Source: JBASTI01 sp964374025 (GTDB taxonomy: Bacteria > Patescibacteriota > Minisyncoccia > Spechtbacterales > HO2-43-30). From it: DNA of 34,206 nt. The notes under the pieces were generated by a model. That model made no database searches and had not been told where the DNA came from. It saw only the letters and a program-made list of their open reading frames with translations. Location of the stretch: contig CAYJWU010000006.1 of assembly GCA_964374025.1 (NCBI GenBank), positions 1 to 34,206 of the forward strand. The letters run 5' to 3'. Positions 7,436 through 14,063 of this stretch are shown here, piece after piece; the first letter of the stretch is position 1, and each line of letters starts with the position of its first letter. The translations under genes and the position numbers were made by a program.

Positions 7436-9244
7436 TTCCTCCACTGATTCGTTCAGCATCTCGCAGTATAGATTGAGGCCGATGCGGTTTATTGCGCCGT
7501 GCTGTTCGCGGCCGAGGATGTTGCCGGCGCCGCGGATTTCAAGATCGCGCATCGCGATTTCGTATCCCGCGCCAAGGTCCTGATATCTCTGGAGCGTCTC
7601 AAGGCGGCGCTTGCCGGCTTCAGTCAGCTTCTTGGGAGAGTAAAGGAAATACGCGAACGCCTGCTTGTCGCCCCGGCCGATGCGGCCGCGAAGCTGGTGG
7701 GCCTGGGCAAGTCCAAGGCGCGAAGCGTCTTCCACGATAAGAGTATTTACATTTGATAGGTCAAGGCCGTTTTCAATGATTGTTGTCGCTACAAGAATAT
7801 CAAATTTTTTATTTCGGAAATCATCTATTATTTCTATAAGCTTATGATCCGGAAGTTTCGCGTGGGCAATGGCAATTTTTGCGTTGCTCGGCGCCAATTC
7901 CTGGATTTTTCTTTCTGCCGCGTCAATCGTAGAAATCCGATTATGCAAGTAATACACCTGTCCGCCTAGGGCAAGCTCCTCGCGGAGCGCGTCCTTGATT
8001 ATTTTTTTAGACCGCGCGAGCACCTGCGTCTTTATCGGAAGGCGGCTTGGCGGGGGGGTCTGTATATTGCTGATGTTTTTNNNNNNNNNNNNNNNNNNNN
8101 NNNNNNNNNNNNNNNNNNNNNNNNNNNNNNNNNNNNNNNNNNNNNNNNNNNNNNNNNNNNNNNNNNNNNNNNNNNNNNNNAGCGATATTTTTATTGGAAA
8201 TTTATCAAAGCGCGAATTAAAGGTCTGAAAATGCTGCCAGGCAAGAACAGTTGTCGGCGCTATAAGCGCTACCTGCCTGTTAGATACAGCAGCGCGCGCG
8301 GCAGCGCGTATTGCAACTTCTGTCTTGCCAAATCCCACGTCGCCGCATATAAGCCGGTCCATTGGGATGTTTTTTGACATATCTAGCGCTATTTCCTCAA
8401 GCGCCTTTTTTTGGTCCGGAGTTTCTTCAAATTCAAAACCCTGTTCTATTTGAGTAAGCATTTCGTCGCGGATTTCATATGGAGCTCTTTTGGCGAGCTC
8501 GCGCTCGGCATATATTTTTAAAAGCTCCTTTGCGGTTTTTACAACATCCTCTTTTACTTTACGTTTTGTTTTGTGCCAAAGGCTTCCGCCAAGGCGGTAA
8601 ATTGTGGGAGTAGAGAAGCCGATATATGGGGAGAGTTTATGCGATACTTCTTCGGGCACAGTGAGTTTATCGCTGTTTGCGTATTCCAAAATGTATACAC
8701 TTGAAAGACGATCGTCTTCTAAGTGTATACATTTTTTTGTGAGGAGTTTCCCTATGCCATGATCAAGGTGTACTACATAGTCGCCCGCCTTGAGATTTGC
8801 TAAGTCCGCGGGAATCTCTCTGCGCCTGTGCTTGTCTTTGTAAATTACTTTTTTAAGGGGCGATTCGGGAGTTTCGTTTTTTATTTGAGATACCTCTTCA
8901 ATATTTTCTATCGCGTTTCCGCCAAGCTCAACGCGAAATGCGCAAGGCGCGTTGATAGGGAATAGCGTAACCGTCCCCCCGGCCTGGGAAAACTCCCCGG
9001 GGAGTTGGACTCTTTGATATTTCTCGTATCCAAAGTCCGTGAGCTTGCGCAGGAGCTCCGACAGCATCACTCTTTGGCCTCGCTCGATAACAATACTATT
9101 CTTTTGCCAAAATCCCGCGGCAGCGTCGGGATGAGATATGGCTTTTTCTATGCGCCTTTCGTTTTCTTTAAACCAAACAAGCCCCTTTTCTAAAATTGAG
9201 GGGGTGAGCGCCACTATGAGTATTCTCCCAATTGACATATTCAT
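7418..9244 (-). CDS. mfd: Short-form transcription-repair coupling factor Mfd, interrupted by a sequencing gap
   Basis: Mfd removes stalled RNA polymerase and recruits repair. The start falls in the UvrB-like part (LPGEFSQAGGTVTLFPI), followed by the CarD-like polymerase-interaction domain (LKAGDYVVHLDHGIGKL, about 151-167), Walker A (GDVGFGKT, 301-308), motifs V-VI (VATTIIENGLDLSNV; HQLRGRIGRGDKQAFAY) and the TRG-like motif (IRGAGNILGREQHG). Most of the N-terminal UvrB-homology region and the C-terminal autoinhibitory domain are missing, so this is a reduced Mfd rather than a broken one. The 100-N run removes motifs Ia-III including the DEEQ box; family spacing suggests roughly 280 nt are really missing. 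The frame happens to match across the N run. The ATG is 8 nt after a TATACT box, with no Shine-Dalgarno. Confidence 0.9.
   Translation of the reverse strand: MNMSIGRILIVALTPSILEKGLVWFKENERRIEKAISHPDAAAGFWQKNSIVIERGQRVMLSELLRKLTDFGYEKYQRVQLPGEFSQAGGTVTLFPINAPCAFRVELGGNAIENIEEVSQIKNETPESPLKKVIYKDKHRRREIPADLANLKAGDYVVHLDHGIGKLLTKKCIHLEDDRLSSVYILEYANSDKLTVPEEVSHKLSPYIGFSTPTIYRLGGSLWHKTKRKVKEDVVKTAKELLKIYAERELAKRAPYEIRDEMLTQIEQGFEFEETPDQKKALEEIALDMSKNIPMDRLICGDVGFGKTEVAIRAAARAAVSNRQVALIAPTTVLAWQHFQTFNSRFDKFPIKISXXXXXXXXXXXXXXXXXXXXXXXXXXXXXXXXXXKNISNIQTPPPSRLPIKTQVLARSKKIIKDALREELALGGQVYYLHNRISTIDAAERKIQELAPSNAKIAIAHAKLPDHKLIEIIDDFRNKKFDILVATTIIENGLDLSNVNTLIVEDASRLGLAQAHQLRGRIGRGDKQAFAYFLYSPKKLTEAGKRRLETLQRYQDLGAGYEIAMRDLEIRGAGNILGREQHGAINRIGLNLYCEMLNESVEEIKKEA
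8081..8180. other. Assembly gap (100 N) inside mfd
   Basis: Exactly 100 N, a conventional scaffold-gap length. About 95 residues of Mfd usually lie between the two flanks, so the true gap is probably near 280-290 nt. Confidence 0.95.
8691..8732. repeat. 42-nt near-perfect palindrome inside mfd, followed by a T-run on plus
   Basis: Arms 8691-8711 and 8712-8732 (outer ATGTATACACTT/AAGTGTATACAT, centre AGACGATCGTCT) pair at 19 of 21 positions plus one G-T. On plus it is followed by TTTTTTT. It sits in the CarD-like domain, where the protein length is about normal, so it is not an obvious insertion. Confidence 0.85.
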
Positions 9245-9260
9245 TTGTACAGAGTATACT
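9232..9260 (+). promoter_or_regulatory. Consensus sigma-70 promoter for the structured RNA
   Basis: TTGACA (9232-9237), a 17-nt spacer, then TATACT (9255-9260). Start predicted near 9267. The -35 box lies within the 5' end of mfd on the other strand. No plausible coding start follows, which points to an RNA gene. Confidence 0.8.
9253..9258 (-). promoter_or_regulatory. -10 box of mfd overlapping the ncRNA -10
   Basis: TATACT on minus, 8 nt before the mfd ATG, predicts a leaderless mRNA. The sequence AGTATACT is self-complementary, so the two divergent promoters share the same bases and cannot both be occupied at once. No good -35 is visible for the mfd direction. Confidence 0.5.
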
Positions 9261-9266
9261 ATACTG

Positions 9267-9430
9267 TTACGAGAATATTTACAATAAATAGCATGTACTA
9301 TTCTACCTGCGAGCAGCGAGGTCTGGGTGATCCCTCCTTCAACTCAGTCAAGTTGCGTATTTTAGGATAGGCGTGGTTTCCACGATTTATCCTTGAATAG
9401 GCAGGTAGTACAGTGCATGCTATTTTTGTT
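9267..9430 (+). ncRNA. Structured RNA candidate, about 160 nt, family not recognised
   Basis: A long closing stem pairs 9286-9310 with 9401-9425: 22 Watson-Crick pairs, one G-U and two mismatches over 25 positions. The 90-nt interior can form CAACT/AGTTG (9340-9344 with 9351-9355) and a GGATA/TATCC hairpin (9365-9369 with 9388-9392) enclosing CGTGG/CCACG. The U-rich tail after the closing stem looks like an intrinsic terminator, and a consensus promoter lies just upstream. Long hairpin, open interior and strong promoter recall 6S RNA, but I cannot show the 6S consensus. It does not match SRP RNA, tmRNA or RNase P RNA by eye. The tail touches the pth stop codon at 9430-9432. Confidence 0.65.
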
Positions 9431-10023
9431 TATTGATTGTAGATACTAGACGCCTTGTCAATTCCCTCTTCAAGCGAGAGAGCGACTGCTTGCGCGCAGA
9501 GTTTTATGGTTTTGTTTAAGAGGGTTTGCTCGGCTTTGCTTATGGGACTTGCGACAAATTTATTCATGAGAGTTTTTGATCTTTTTAGCGAAAGCCGTTT
9601 TGGGCGAGTCCCTATTCGAAAACGTACAAAATCTTGAGTTCTTAGTTTGTAAATTACATCCTCCACGCCCTTGTGGCCTGCCGAGCCGCGATTCTTTACT
9701 ATTTTTATTTTGCCAAGTGTAAGGTCAATGTCATCGTGGATTATCCATAGGGCCGAAGTAATTGGTAATTTGTAATTAGTAATTAGGGCTTTTACTGCCT
9801 CGCCGGACTTGTTCATAAATGTTTGGGGTTTTGCAAGGATTACTTTTCTATTCCCAATTTTTCCCTCGGCGACCTTAGATTTTAACTTATTATCATCTCT
9901 GGGTTGTAAGTCGTGGGTTCCAAGCAGATCATCTATAACCAAAAACCCGGCATTATGCGGAGTAGTTTGATATTGCTCGCCGGGATTACCCAAACCGGCA
10001 ATAAGTATAGTTTTATTTATCAT
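9430..10023 (-). CDS. pth: Peptidyl-tRNA hydrolase
   Basis: Cleaves peptidyl-tRNA released from stalled ribosomes and recycles the tRNA. Length (197) is normal. Catalytic residues are present: N13 (GLGNPGEQY), H23 (TPHNAGF), N71 (KPQTFMNKSG) and D97 (IIHDDIDL). The later motif reads SAGHKG where many family members have GHNG, a Lys for the Asn that helps place substrate. An ITNYKLPIT stretch (about 81-89) is encoded by a short AT-rich quasi-repeat at 9759-9786. The gene overlaps the stop of the upstream LytR-family gene by 11 nt (ATGATAAATAA), so the two are translationally coupled. Confidence 0.94.
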   Translation of the reverse strand: MINKTILIAGLGNPGEQYQTTPHNAGFLVIDDLLGTHDLQPRDDNKLKSKVAEGKIGNRKVILAKPQTFMNKSGEAVKALITNYKLPITSALWIIHDDIDLTLGKIKIVKNRGSAGHKGVEDVIYKLRTQDFVRFRIGTRPKRLSLKRSKTLMNKFVASPISKAEQTLLNKTIKLCAQAVALSLEEGIDKASSIYNQ

Positions 10024-11135
10024 TTTTTAAAGTTTTAATAATTTTGCTAACTTTTTCCCTAATCTCCCCGTAATTTTCTTCGCCCGCGCGGGGCTTCAAT
10101 ACGGACGCGCGTTGATCCGACAATAATACCGTATCCGGAACAAGCAGGCCATCTTTTTCTGCCGTAATGCGTTCAAAAATTATTTCCTCGCCCCTGGTAT
10201 TTTCCCCAAGTTCCATCAAGCGCATAATTTCATTGAATTTTAGATCCGTGGTGAAATGATCCTGTAGGGCTTGGTAGAGCGAGAGAAGCTTGGGTAGCCC
10301 AGAGAGGGACTGTAGGCCTGCCTGTTCGGCAGACAGGCCTGCCTGCCGAACAGGCAGGCCGGACACCTTTCTCTTTATGGCAAGCGCCACTTCCTGCTGG
10401 CGTTTCATTCTGTCGAAATCTCCTCCCGGGGTATGGCGCGTGCGTATGTATTTTGCGGCGTCTTTGCCGTTTAAGTGCCTCCAGCCCTCTTCTATTTCGT
10501 ATGTTTGGTATCCATAATTATCATCCGGAAAGTAATTGTCTTCAAGGTCTTCGATCCTCCGTATGTTTATGCCCCCCAGTATATCTACGATTTTTTCAAC
10601 GCCCTGAAGGTCAAGAACCGCATAATAATCTGGAGTTATCCCCGTAATATTTTCCACCTCCTTTTTTGTGTATTCTACTCCNNNNNNNNNNNNNNNNNNN
10701 NNNNNNNNNNNNNNNNNNNNNNNNNNNNNNNNNNNNNNNNNNNNNNNNNNNNNNNNNNNNNNNNNNNNNNNNNNNNNNNNNATCGCGCGGTATGGATATT
10801 GCGGCTGACTTTTTGGATGAGGGGACAAAGGTTATAAGAATAATGGTATCTGTGAGATAATTTCCGCTTACGTGTTCTTCGCCGCCTATGCCGAGAAACA
10901 GGAAGTTTATCTGGTCAAGCTCTTCGCCTTTAAGTTTCACGGGTTCTTTCTTGGATTTCGACTCTTCAAGAAGCTGATTAAAGGACGTTTTAATATCTGT
11001 AGTATCCAGCGCCCGGGCTAAAAATCCCTCGCCATTATTGCCTTGATTGTTTTGTCCATTTCTTATCTCAAATGCCGTTGCCAGCACAAATAGCATCATC
11101 CCTGCGGCTATCGTTATAATGGTAGCGTTTTGCAT
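10013..11135 (-). CDS. LytR-CpsA-Psr family cell-wall ligase, split by an assembly gap
   Basis: Such proteins attach glycopolymers to peptidoglycan. The N-terminal part has a membrane segment (IITIAAGMMLFVLATAF) and the LCP start INFLFLGIGG and AAISIPRD; the C-terminal part has GVEYTKKEVE and the conserved RTRHTPGGDFDRMKRQQEV. The halves are in different frames across the 100 N, showing that the true gap length differs from 100 modulo 3; there is no reason to call a frameshift. An ATG at 11168 is possible, but the promoter at 11149-11177 fits the one at 11135. A palindromic element adds about 16 residues after KRKVSGL. The stop overlaps the pth start. Confidence 0.88.
10315..10360. repeat. 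Palindromic element inserted in the LytR-family coding sequence
   Basis: Two perfect 18-bp arms (10315-10332 and 10343-10360, GGCCTGCCTGTTCGGCAG and its complement) flank a 10-nt loop. It adds LPVRQAGLSAEQAGL in frame to a surface region. The same type of peptide is, to my knowledge, common across unrelated Parcubacteria proteins, which resembles the Rickettsia palindromic elements. Confidence 0.85.
10682..10781. other. Assembly gap (100 N) inside the LytR-family gene
   Basis: Exactly 100 N. The two coding flanks are in different frames, so the number of missing bases is not congruent to 100 modulo 3. Confidence 0.95.
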
Positions 11136-11148
11136 GGTTGGTAGTTGT

Positions 11149-11177
11149 ATAATATCAGAGCTTTGCATATACGTAAA
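11149..11177 (-). promoter_or_regulatory. Promoter of the LytR-family gene
   Basis: On minus TTTACG (11177-11172), 17-nt spacer, TATTAT (11154-11149), 13 nt before the ATG at 11135. It lies inside the reading frame if the upstream ATG at 11168 is used, so it supports the shorter start. Confidence 0.5.
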
Positions 11178-11190
11178 TTCATGTTATGAT
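11163..11190 (+). promoter_or_regulatory. Promoter of lepB, predicts leaderless mRNA
   Basis: TTGCAT (11163-11168), 16-nt spacer, TATGAT (11185-11190). Predicted start 11197-11198 coincides with the ATG at 11198. It overlaps the divergent promoter of the LytR-family gene. Confidence 0.6.
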
Positions 11191-11197
11191 GACCCTA

Positions 11198-11749
11198 ATG
11201 GGATTTTTGAAGAGGCCATTTTTATTTTTTTGGGATATTGCGAAGATCGTAATTATTTCTCTCGCTATCATCGTGCCCATTAGATACTTTATTATGCAGC
11301 CCTTTTTTGTGCGAGGGGCCAGCATGCACCCGACATTTGAATCGGGAGATTATTTGATTATAAACGAGATAGGGTACCGATTCTGGGAGCCAAAAAGGGG
11401 AGACGTGGTAATTTTCCGGCCGCCGCAGGATACTACGCGACAGTTTTACATCAAGCGAATAATCGGACTTCCGGGAGAGACGGTGAAAGTTGAAGAGGGC
11501 AAGGTATGGGTGGGGAAAGACGAGGGTTCATTGGAGGAGCTCCAAGAGGATTATATAGACGGGACAACGCCCGGGAGTAAGAGTGTTGCCTTGGGAGACG
11601 GCGAATATTTTGTTCTTGGAGACAATAGAAACGCAAGTTCAGATTCACGAAGCTGGGGCGCGCTCCCCAAGAACAATATTATAGGGAAGGCATGGATTCG
11701 CGCTTGGCCGGTTTCTGAATTTGAGGCGATAAAAGGGCCATCCTATTAG
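11198..11749 (+). CDS. lepB: Signal peptidase I
   Basis: Cleaves signal peptides of exported proteins at the outer face of the membrane. One membrane segment (IAKIVIISLAIIVPIRYF) is followed by the catalytic domain. The Ser/Lys dyad is visible: serine in RGASMHPTF and lysine in FYIKRIIGLPGE (S46 and K90 counted from the upstream ATG at 11186). The conserved GDNRNASSDSRSWG box is intact, and the total of about 183 residues is typical for a compact enzyme. The frame also has ATGs at 11186 and 11189, but the -10 box covers them; the ATG at 11198 coincides with the predicted transcription start. It heads the hisS-HIT-rpsU-ybeY run. Confidence 0.93.
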   Translation: MGFLKRPFLFFWDIAKIVIISLAIIVPIRYFIMQPFFVRGASMHPTFESGDYLIINEIGYRFWEPKRGDVVIFRPPQDTTRQFYIKRIIGLPGETVKVEEGKVWVGKDEGSLEELQEDYIDGTTPGSKSVALGDGEYFVLGDNRNASSDSRSWGALPKNNIIGKAWIRAWPVSEFEAIKGPSY

Positions 11750-11771
11750 CCCTATAGGGCATAAAAGACCT

Positions 11772-13055
11772 ATGGCAAAGCCAAAGTTTCAAAATGTAAC
11801 AGGCATGCCGGATATCCTGCCAAAAGACAGGAAATTTTACGATATTCTTGAACGCGTGGCCCTGAAGATATCCTCGTACTATGGCTACGAAAGGATAGAG
11901 ACGCCCGTGGTTGAATATTCCGAACTTTTTGAAAAAGGCACAGGGCCCAATACCGATATTGTCGAGAAGCAGATGTACAATCTTACGACAGAAGGCGGGG
12001 ATAGATTAACGTTAAGACCCGAGTTCACTCCTTCTATAGTTCGCGCGTATATTCAGCACGGGATGGCATCCTGGCCGCAACCCGTGAAGGTTTCTACAAT
12101 GGGCCCTTTATTCCGCCATGAGAAGCCGCAAAGCGGAAGATTCAGAGAATTTCGTCAGTTTGAGATTGATTCGATCGGGGAAAAGGATCCAATCCTTGAC
12201 GCGCAGATTATACTTATTTTTTCAAAAATCTTGGAGGCGCTTGGCATAAAGGACGTAAATATACATATAAATAGTATTGGCTGCCTAAACTGCAAGCCCG
12301 TTTACCGAAAAGTTCTGCGGGATTATTATAGGGGTGGGGAGCGGTCGCTTTGTAAGGACTGCAGAAAGCGCAAAAAAGTAAATGTTTTAAGACTTCTTGA
12401 TTGCAAAGATGAAAAATGCGAACGATTGAAAATAGGCTCTCCCGAAATAGTGGATCATCTCTGCTCGGGGTGCCACGCTCATTTAAAGGGGGCGCTGGAA
12501 ACACTGGATTATCTGGAGGTCCCATACGTGCTTTCTCCTCATTTGGTAAGGGGCCTTGATTATTATACAAAAACAGTATTTGAGATAATTCCCCAAGATA
12601 CGGGATCGGGGGATAAGGTTTCGGCGTTGGTTGGGGGAGGAAGATTTGACGGTTTGGTAAAGTTTCTTGGAGGAGAAGACGCCCCGGCTGTCGGAGCGTC
12701 CCTTGGCATAGAGAGGACGATCGCGCATATGCGCAAGAGAGGCGTAAAAGCGCCTACTGAAAAAGTTCCCCATTTGTTTTTTGTGCATTTGGGAGACCTT
12801 GCGAAACGCAGAGGCATGAGACTGATGGAGGAATTGCGCGCGTCTGGCATATTTGCCAGGGAATCCCTCGGCCATTCGTCTATTAAGTCCCAGATGGCTT
12901 TAGCCAATAAAATGAAAGTTGAATATGTTCTTATACTCGGTCATCAAGAGGTGTCGGAGGATACAATCATAATTCGCGATATGCAAGGCGGCAGCCAGGA
13001 AGTGATACCCATGAATAAAGTAATTAAAGAACTAAAAAAGCGTTTGAAAAAATGA
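11772..13055 (+). CDS. hisS: Histidyl-tRNA synthetase
   Basis: Charges tRNA-His. Length (427) is normal for this class II enzyme. Motif 2 is at 111-134 (GPLFRHEKPQSGRFREFRQF), the histidine-binding loop is LVRGLDYYTKTVFE (258-271), and motif 3 is GASLGIERTI; the C-terminal anticodon-binding domain follows. The insertion domain (about 170-236) has eight cysteines in pairs (C171/C174, C194/C197, C211/C216, C231/C234), as in Gram-positive-type HisRS, and may bind zinc. No Shine-Dalgarno is evident; the gap from lepB is 22 nt. The ATGA at 13052-13055 overlaps stop and next start. Confidence 0.95.
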   Translation: MAKPKFQNVTGMPDILPKDRKFYDILERVALKISSYYGYERIETPVVEYSELFEKGTGPNTDIVEKQMYNLTTEGGDRLTLRPEFTPSIVRAYIQHGMASWPQPVKVSTMGPLFRHEKPQSGRFREFRQFEIDSIGEKDPILDAQIILIFSKILEALGIKDVNIHINSIGCLNCKPVYRKVLRDYYRGGERSLCKDCRKRKKVNVLRLLDCKDEKCERLKIGSPEIVDHLCSGCHAHLKGALETLDYLEVPYVLSPHLVRGLDYYTKTVFEIIPQDTGSGDKVSALVGGGRFDGLVKFLGGEDAPAVGASLGIERTIAHMRKRGVKAPTEKVPHLFFVHLGDLAKRRGMRLMEELRASGIFARESLGHSSIKSQMALANKMKVEYVLILGHQEVSEDTIIIRDMQGGSQEVIPMNKVIKELKKRLKK

Positions 13056-13390
13056 ACTGCATTTTTTGCAAAATCGCGCGAAAGGAACAGCCAGCCGAAA
13101 TTGTCTATGAAAATGACTCCGTGATTGCGTTTAATGACATCAAACCTAAGGCCCCGGTCCACATTCTAATTGTGCCTAAAAAGCACATTGAATCCGTGGC
13201 GTACTTGGAAGAAGGCGATAAGGAACTCCTTTGCGGGATGCTTTTTTGCGCAAGAGACATAGCAAAAACGCAAAATATTGACGAGGGATATAAATTAGTG
13301 TTTAATGTAGGGAGACGCGGGGGTCAGATAATAGACCATATTCATCTTCATCTGCTCGGGGGAGAAGGAGCAAGAGATTTACGACTATGA
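13052..13390 (+). CDS. HIT-family nucleotide hydrolase/transferase (HINT type)
   Basis: Histidine-triad proteins of this branch hydrolyse adenosine phosphoramidates or acyl-adenylates. The 112 residues start with CIFCKI, a CxxC zinc-binding pair with typical HINT spacing, and end with the triad DHIHLHLLGG (H96, H98, H100; H98 the expected nucleophile). It overlaps hisS by 4 nt (ATGA) and rpsU by 4 nt, so it is translated by coupling. Placement next to an aminoacyl-tRNA synthetase fits a role in clearing leaked aminoacyl-adenylate, but that is inference. Confidence 0.93.
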   Translation: MNCIFCKIARKEQPAEIVYENDSVIAFNDIKPKAPVHILIVPKKHIESVAYLEEGDKELLCGMLFCARDIAKTQNIDEGYKLVFNVGRRGGQIIDHIHLHLLGGEGARDLRL

Positions 13391-13608
13391 TTTACATAAG
13401 TAAAAAGGAACAAGAAACTTCAGCCGCGTTGGTGCGGCGTTTTATGCAGCGGGTCCAAGCTAGCGGCGTATTAAAGGAGGCAAAGAGTAGAAAGTTTTAT
13501 AAAAAGCCATCCAATAGAAGTATGCGTAGAGTCGCGGCCCTGGAACGTGAAAAGAAAAGGGCCGAGCAAATGAGACTTAGAAAATATGGGAAGGCGGTCT
13601 ATAAATGA
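13387..13608 (+). CDS. rpsU: Ribosomal protein bS21
   Basis: Small-subunit protein helping initiation near the anti-Shine-Dalgarno end of 16S rRNA. The 73 residues show the bS21 signature: SAALVRRFMQRVQASGVL, a KSRKFYKKPS segment and a basic coiled C-terminus (AALEREKKRAEQMRLRKYG). It starts within the HIT stop (ATGA at 13387-13390) and overlaps ybeY by 4 nt. The pairing with ybeY, a 16S rRNA maturation factor, makes functional sense. Confidence 0.92.
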   Translation: MIYISKKEQETSAALVRRFMQRVQASGVLKEAKSRKFYKKPSNRSMRRVAALEREKKRAEQMRLRKYGKAVYK

Positions 13609-14048
13609 CGCAAGTTGATATCCAGAATTTAACTACTCTTCCCATAGACGAAGATTTCGTAAGGCGCCTCGTAAAAAAGACCTTACAATATAGCCCGATA
13701 AAAGGTACAATATCTGTGGGGGTCGCCTTTGTGGGGCGCGCCGCTATCCGGGAGCTTAACGGGCAATACAGCGGTAAAAATAAAGCGACAGATGTCCTTT
13801 CTTTCCGATCGGAAAGAAAGTTTATCACCCCTAAAATGACAGGTGCGTATCTTGGAGAAATAGTAGTGTGTCCGGCGGTTGTAAAAAATCATGCCGCAAA
13901 ACTCGGTACCACTTCGCGAAGGGAATTTTCTCATGTGATAATTCATGGAATTCTTCATTTGCTTGGCTATGAACACGAAAACAGCTCAAAAAAGGCGGAG
14001 GAGATGCATGGCATGGAGGAGAAAATTATGAACGCAATGAAAATCTAA
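13605..14048 (+). CDS. ybeY: Endoribonuclease / rRNA maturation factor YbeY
   Basis: Zinc-dependent RNase acting in 16S rRNA 3'-end maturation and ribosome quality control. The metal motif HGILHLLGYEH is complete (H114, H118, H124), and the upstream ATDVLSF box is conserved. Length (147) is normal. It overlaps rpsU by 4 nt and is followed 15 nt later by ftsA. Confidence 0.94.
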   Translation: MTQVDIQNLTTLPIDEDFVRRLVKKTLQYSPIKGTISVGVAFVGRAAIRELNGQYSGKNKATDVLSFRSERKFITPKMTGAYLGEIVVCPAVVKNHAAKLGTTSRREFSHVIIHGILHLLGYEHENSSKKAEEMHGMEEKIMNAMKI

Positions 14049-14063
14049 ATACAAATACACGTA

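Noticed and set aside
9267..9430. Assignment of the structured RNA to SRP RNA, tmRNA or RNase P RNA
   Set aside because: No GGAA-capped SRP domain, no tRNA-like ends with an alanine-tag frame, and too short for RNase P RNA.
10013..10828. Apparent frameshift in the LytR-family gene
   Set aside because: The frame change coincides exactly with a 100-N gap of arbitrary length.
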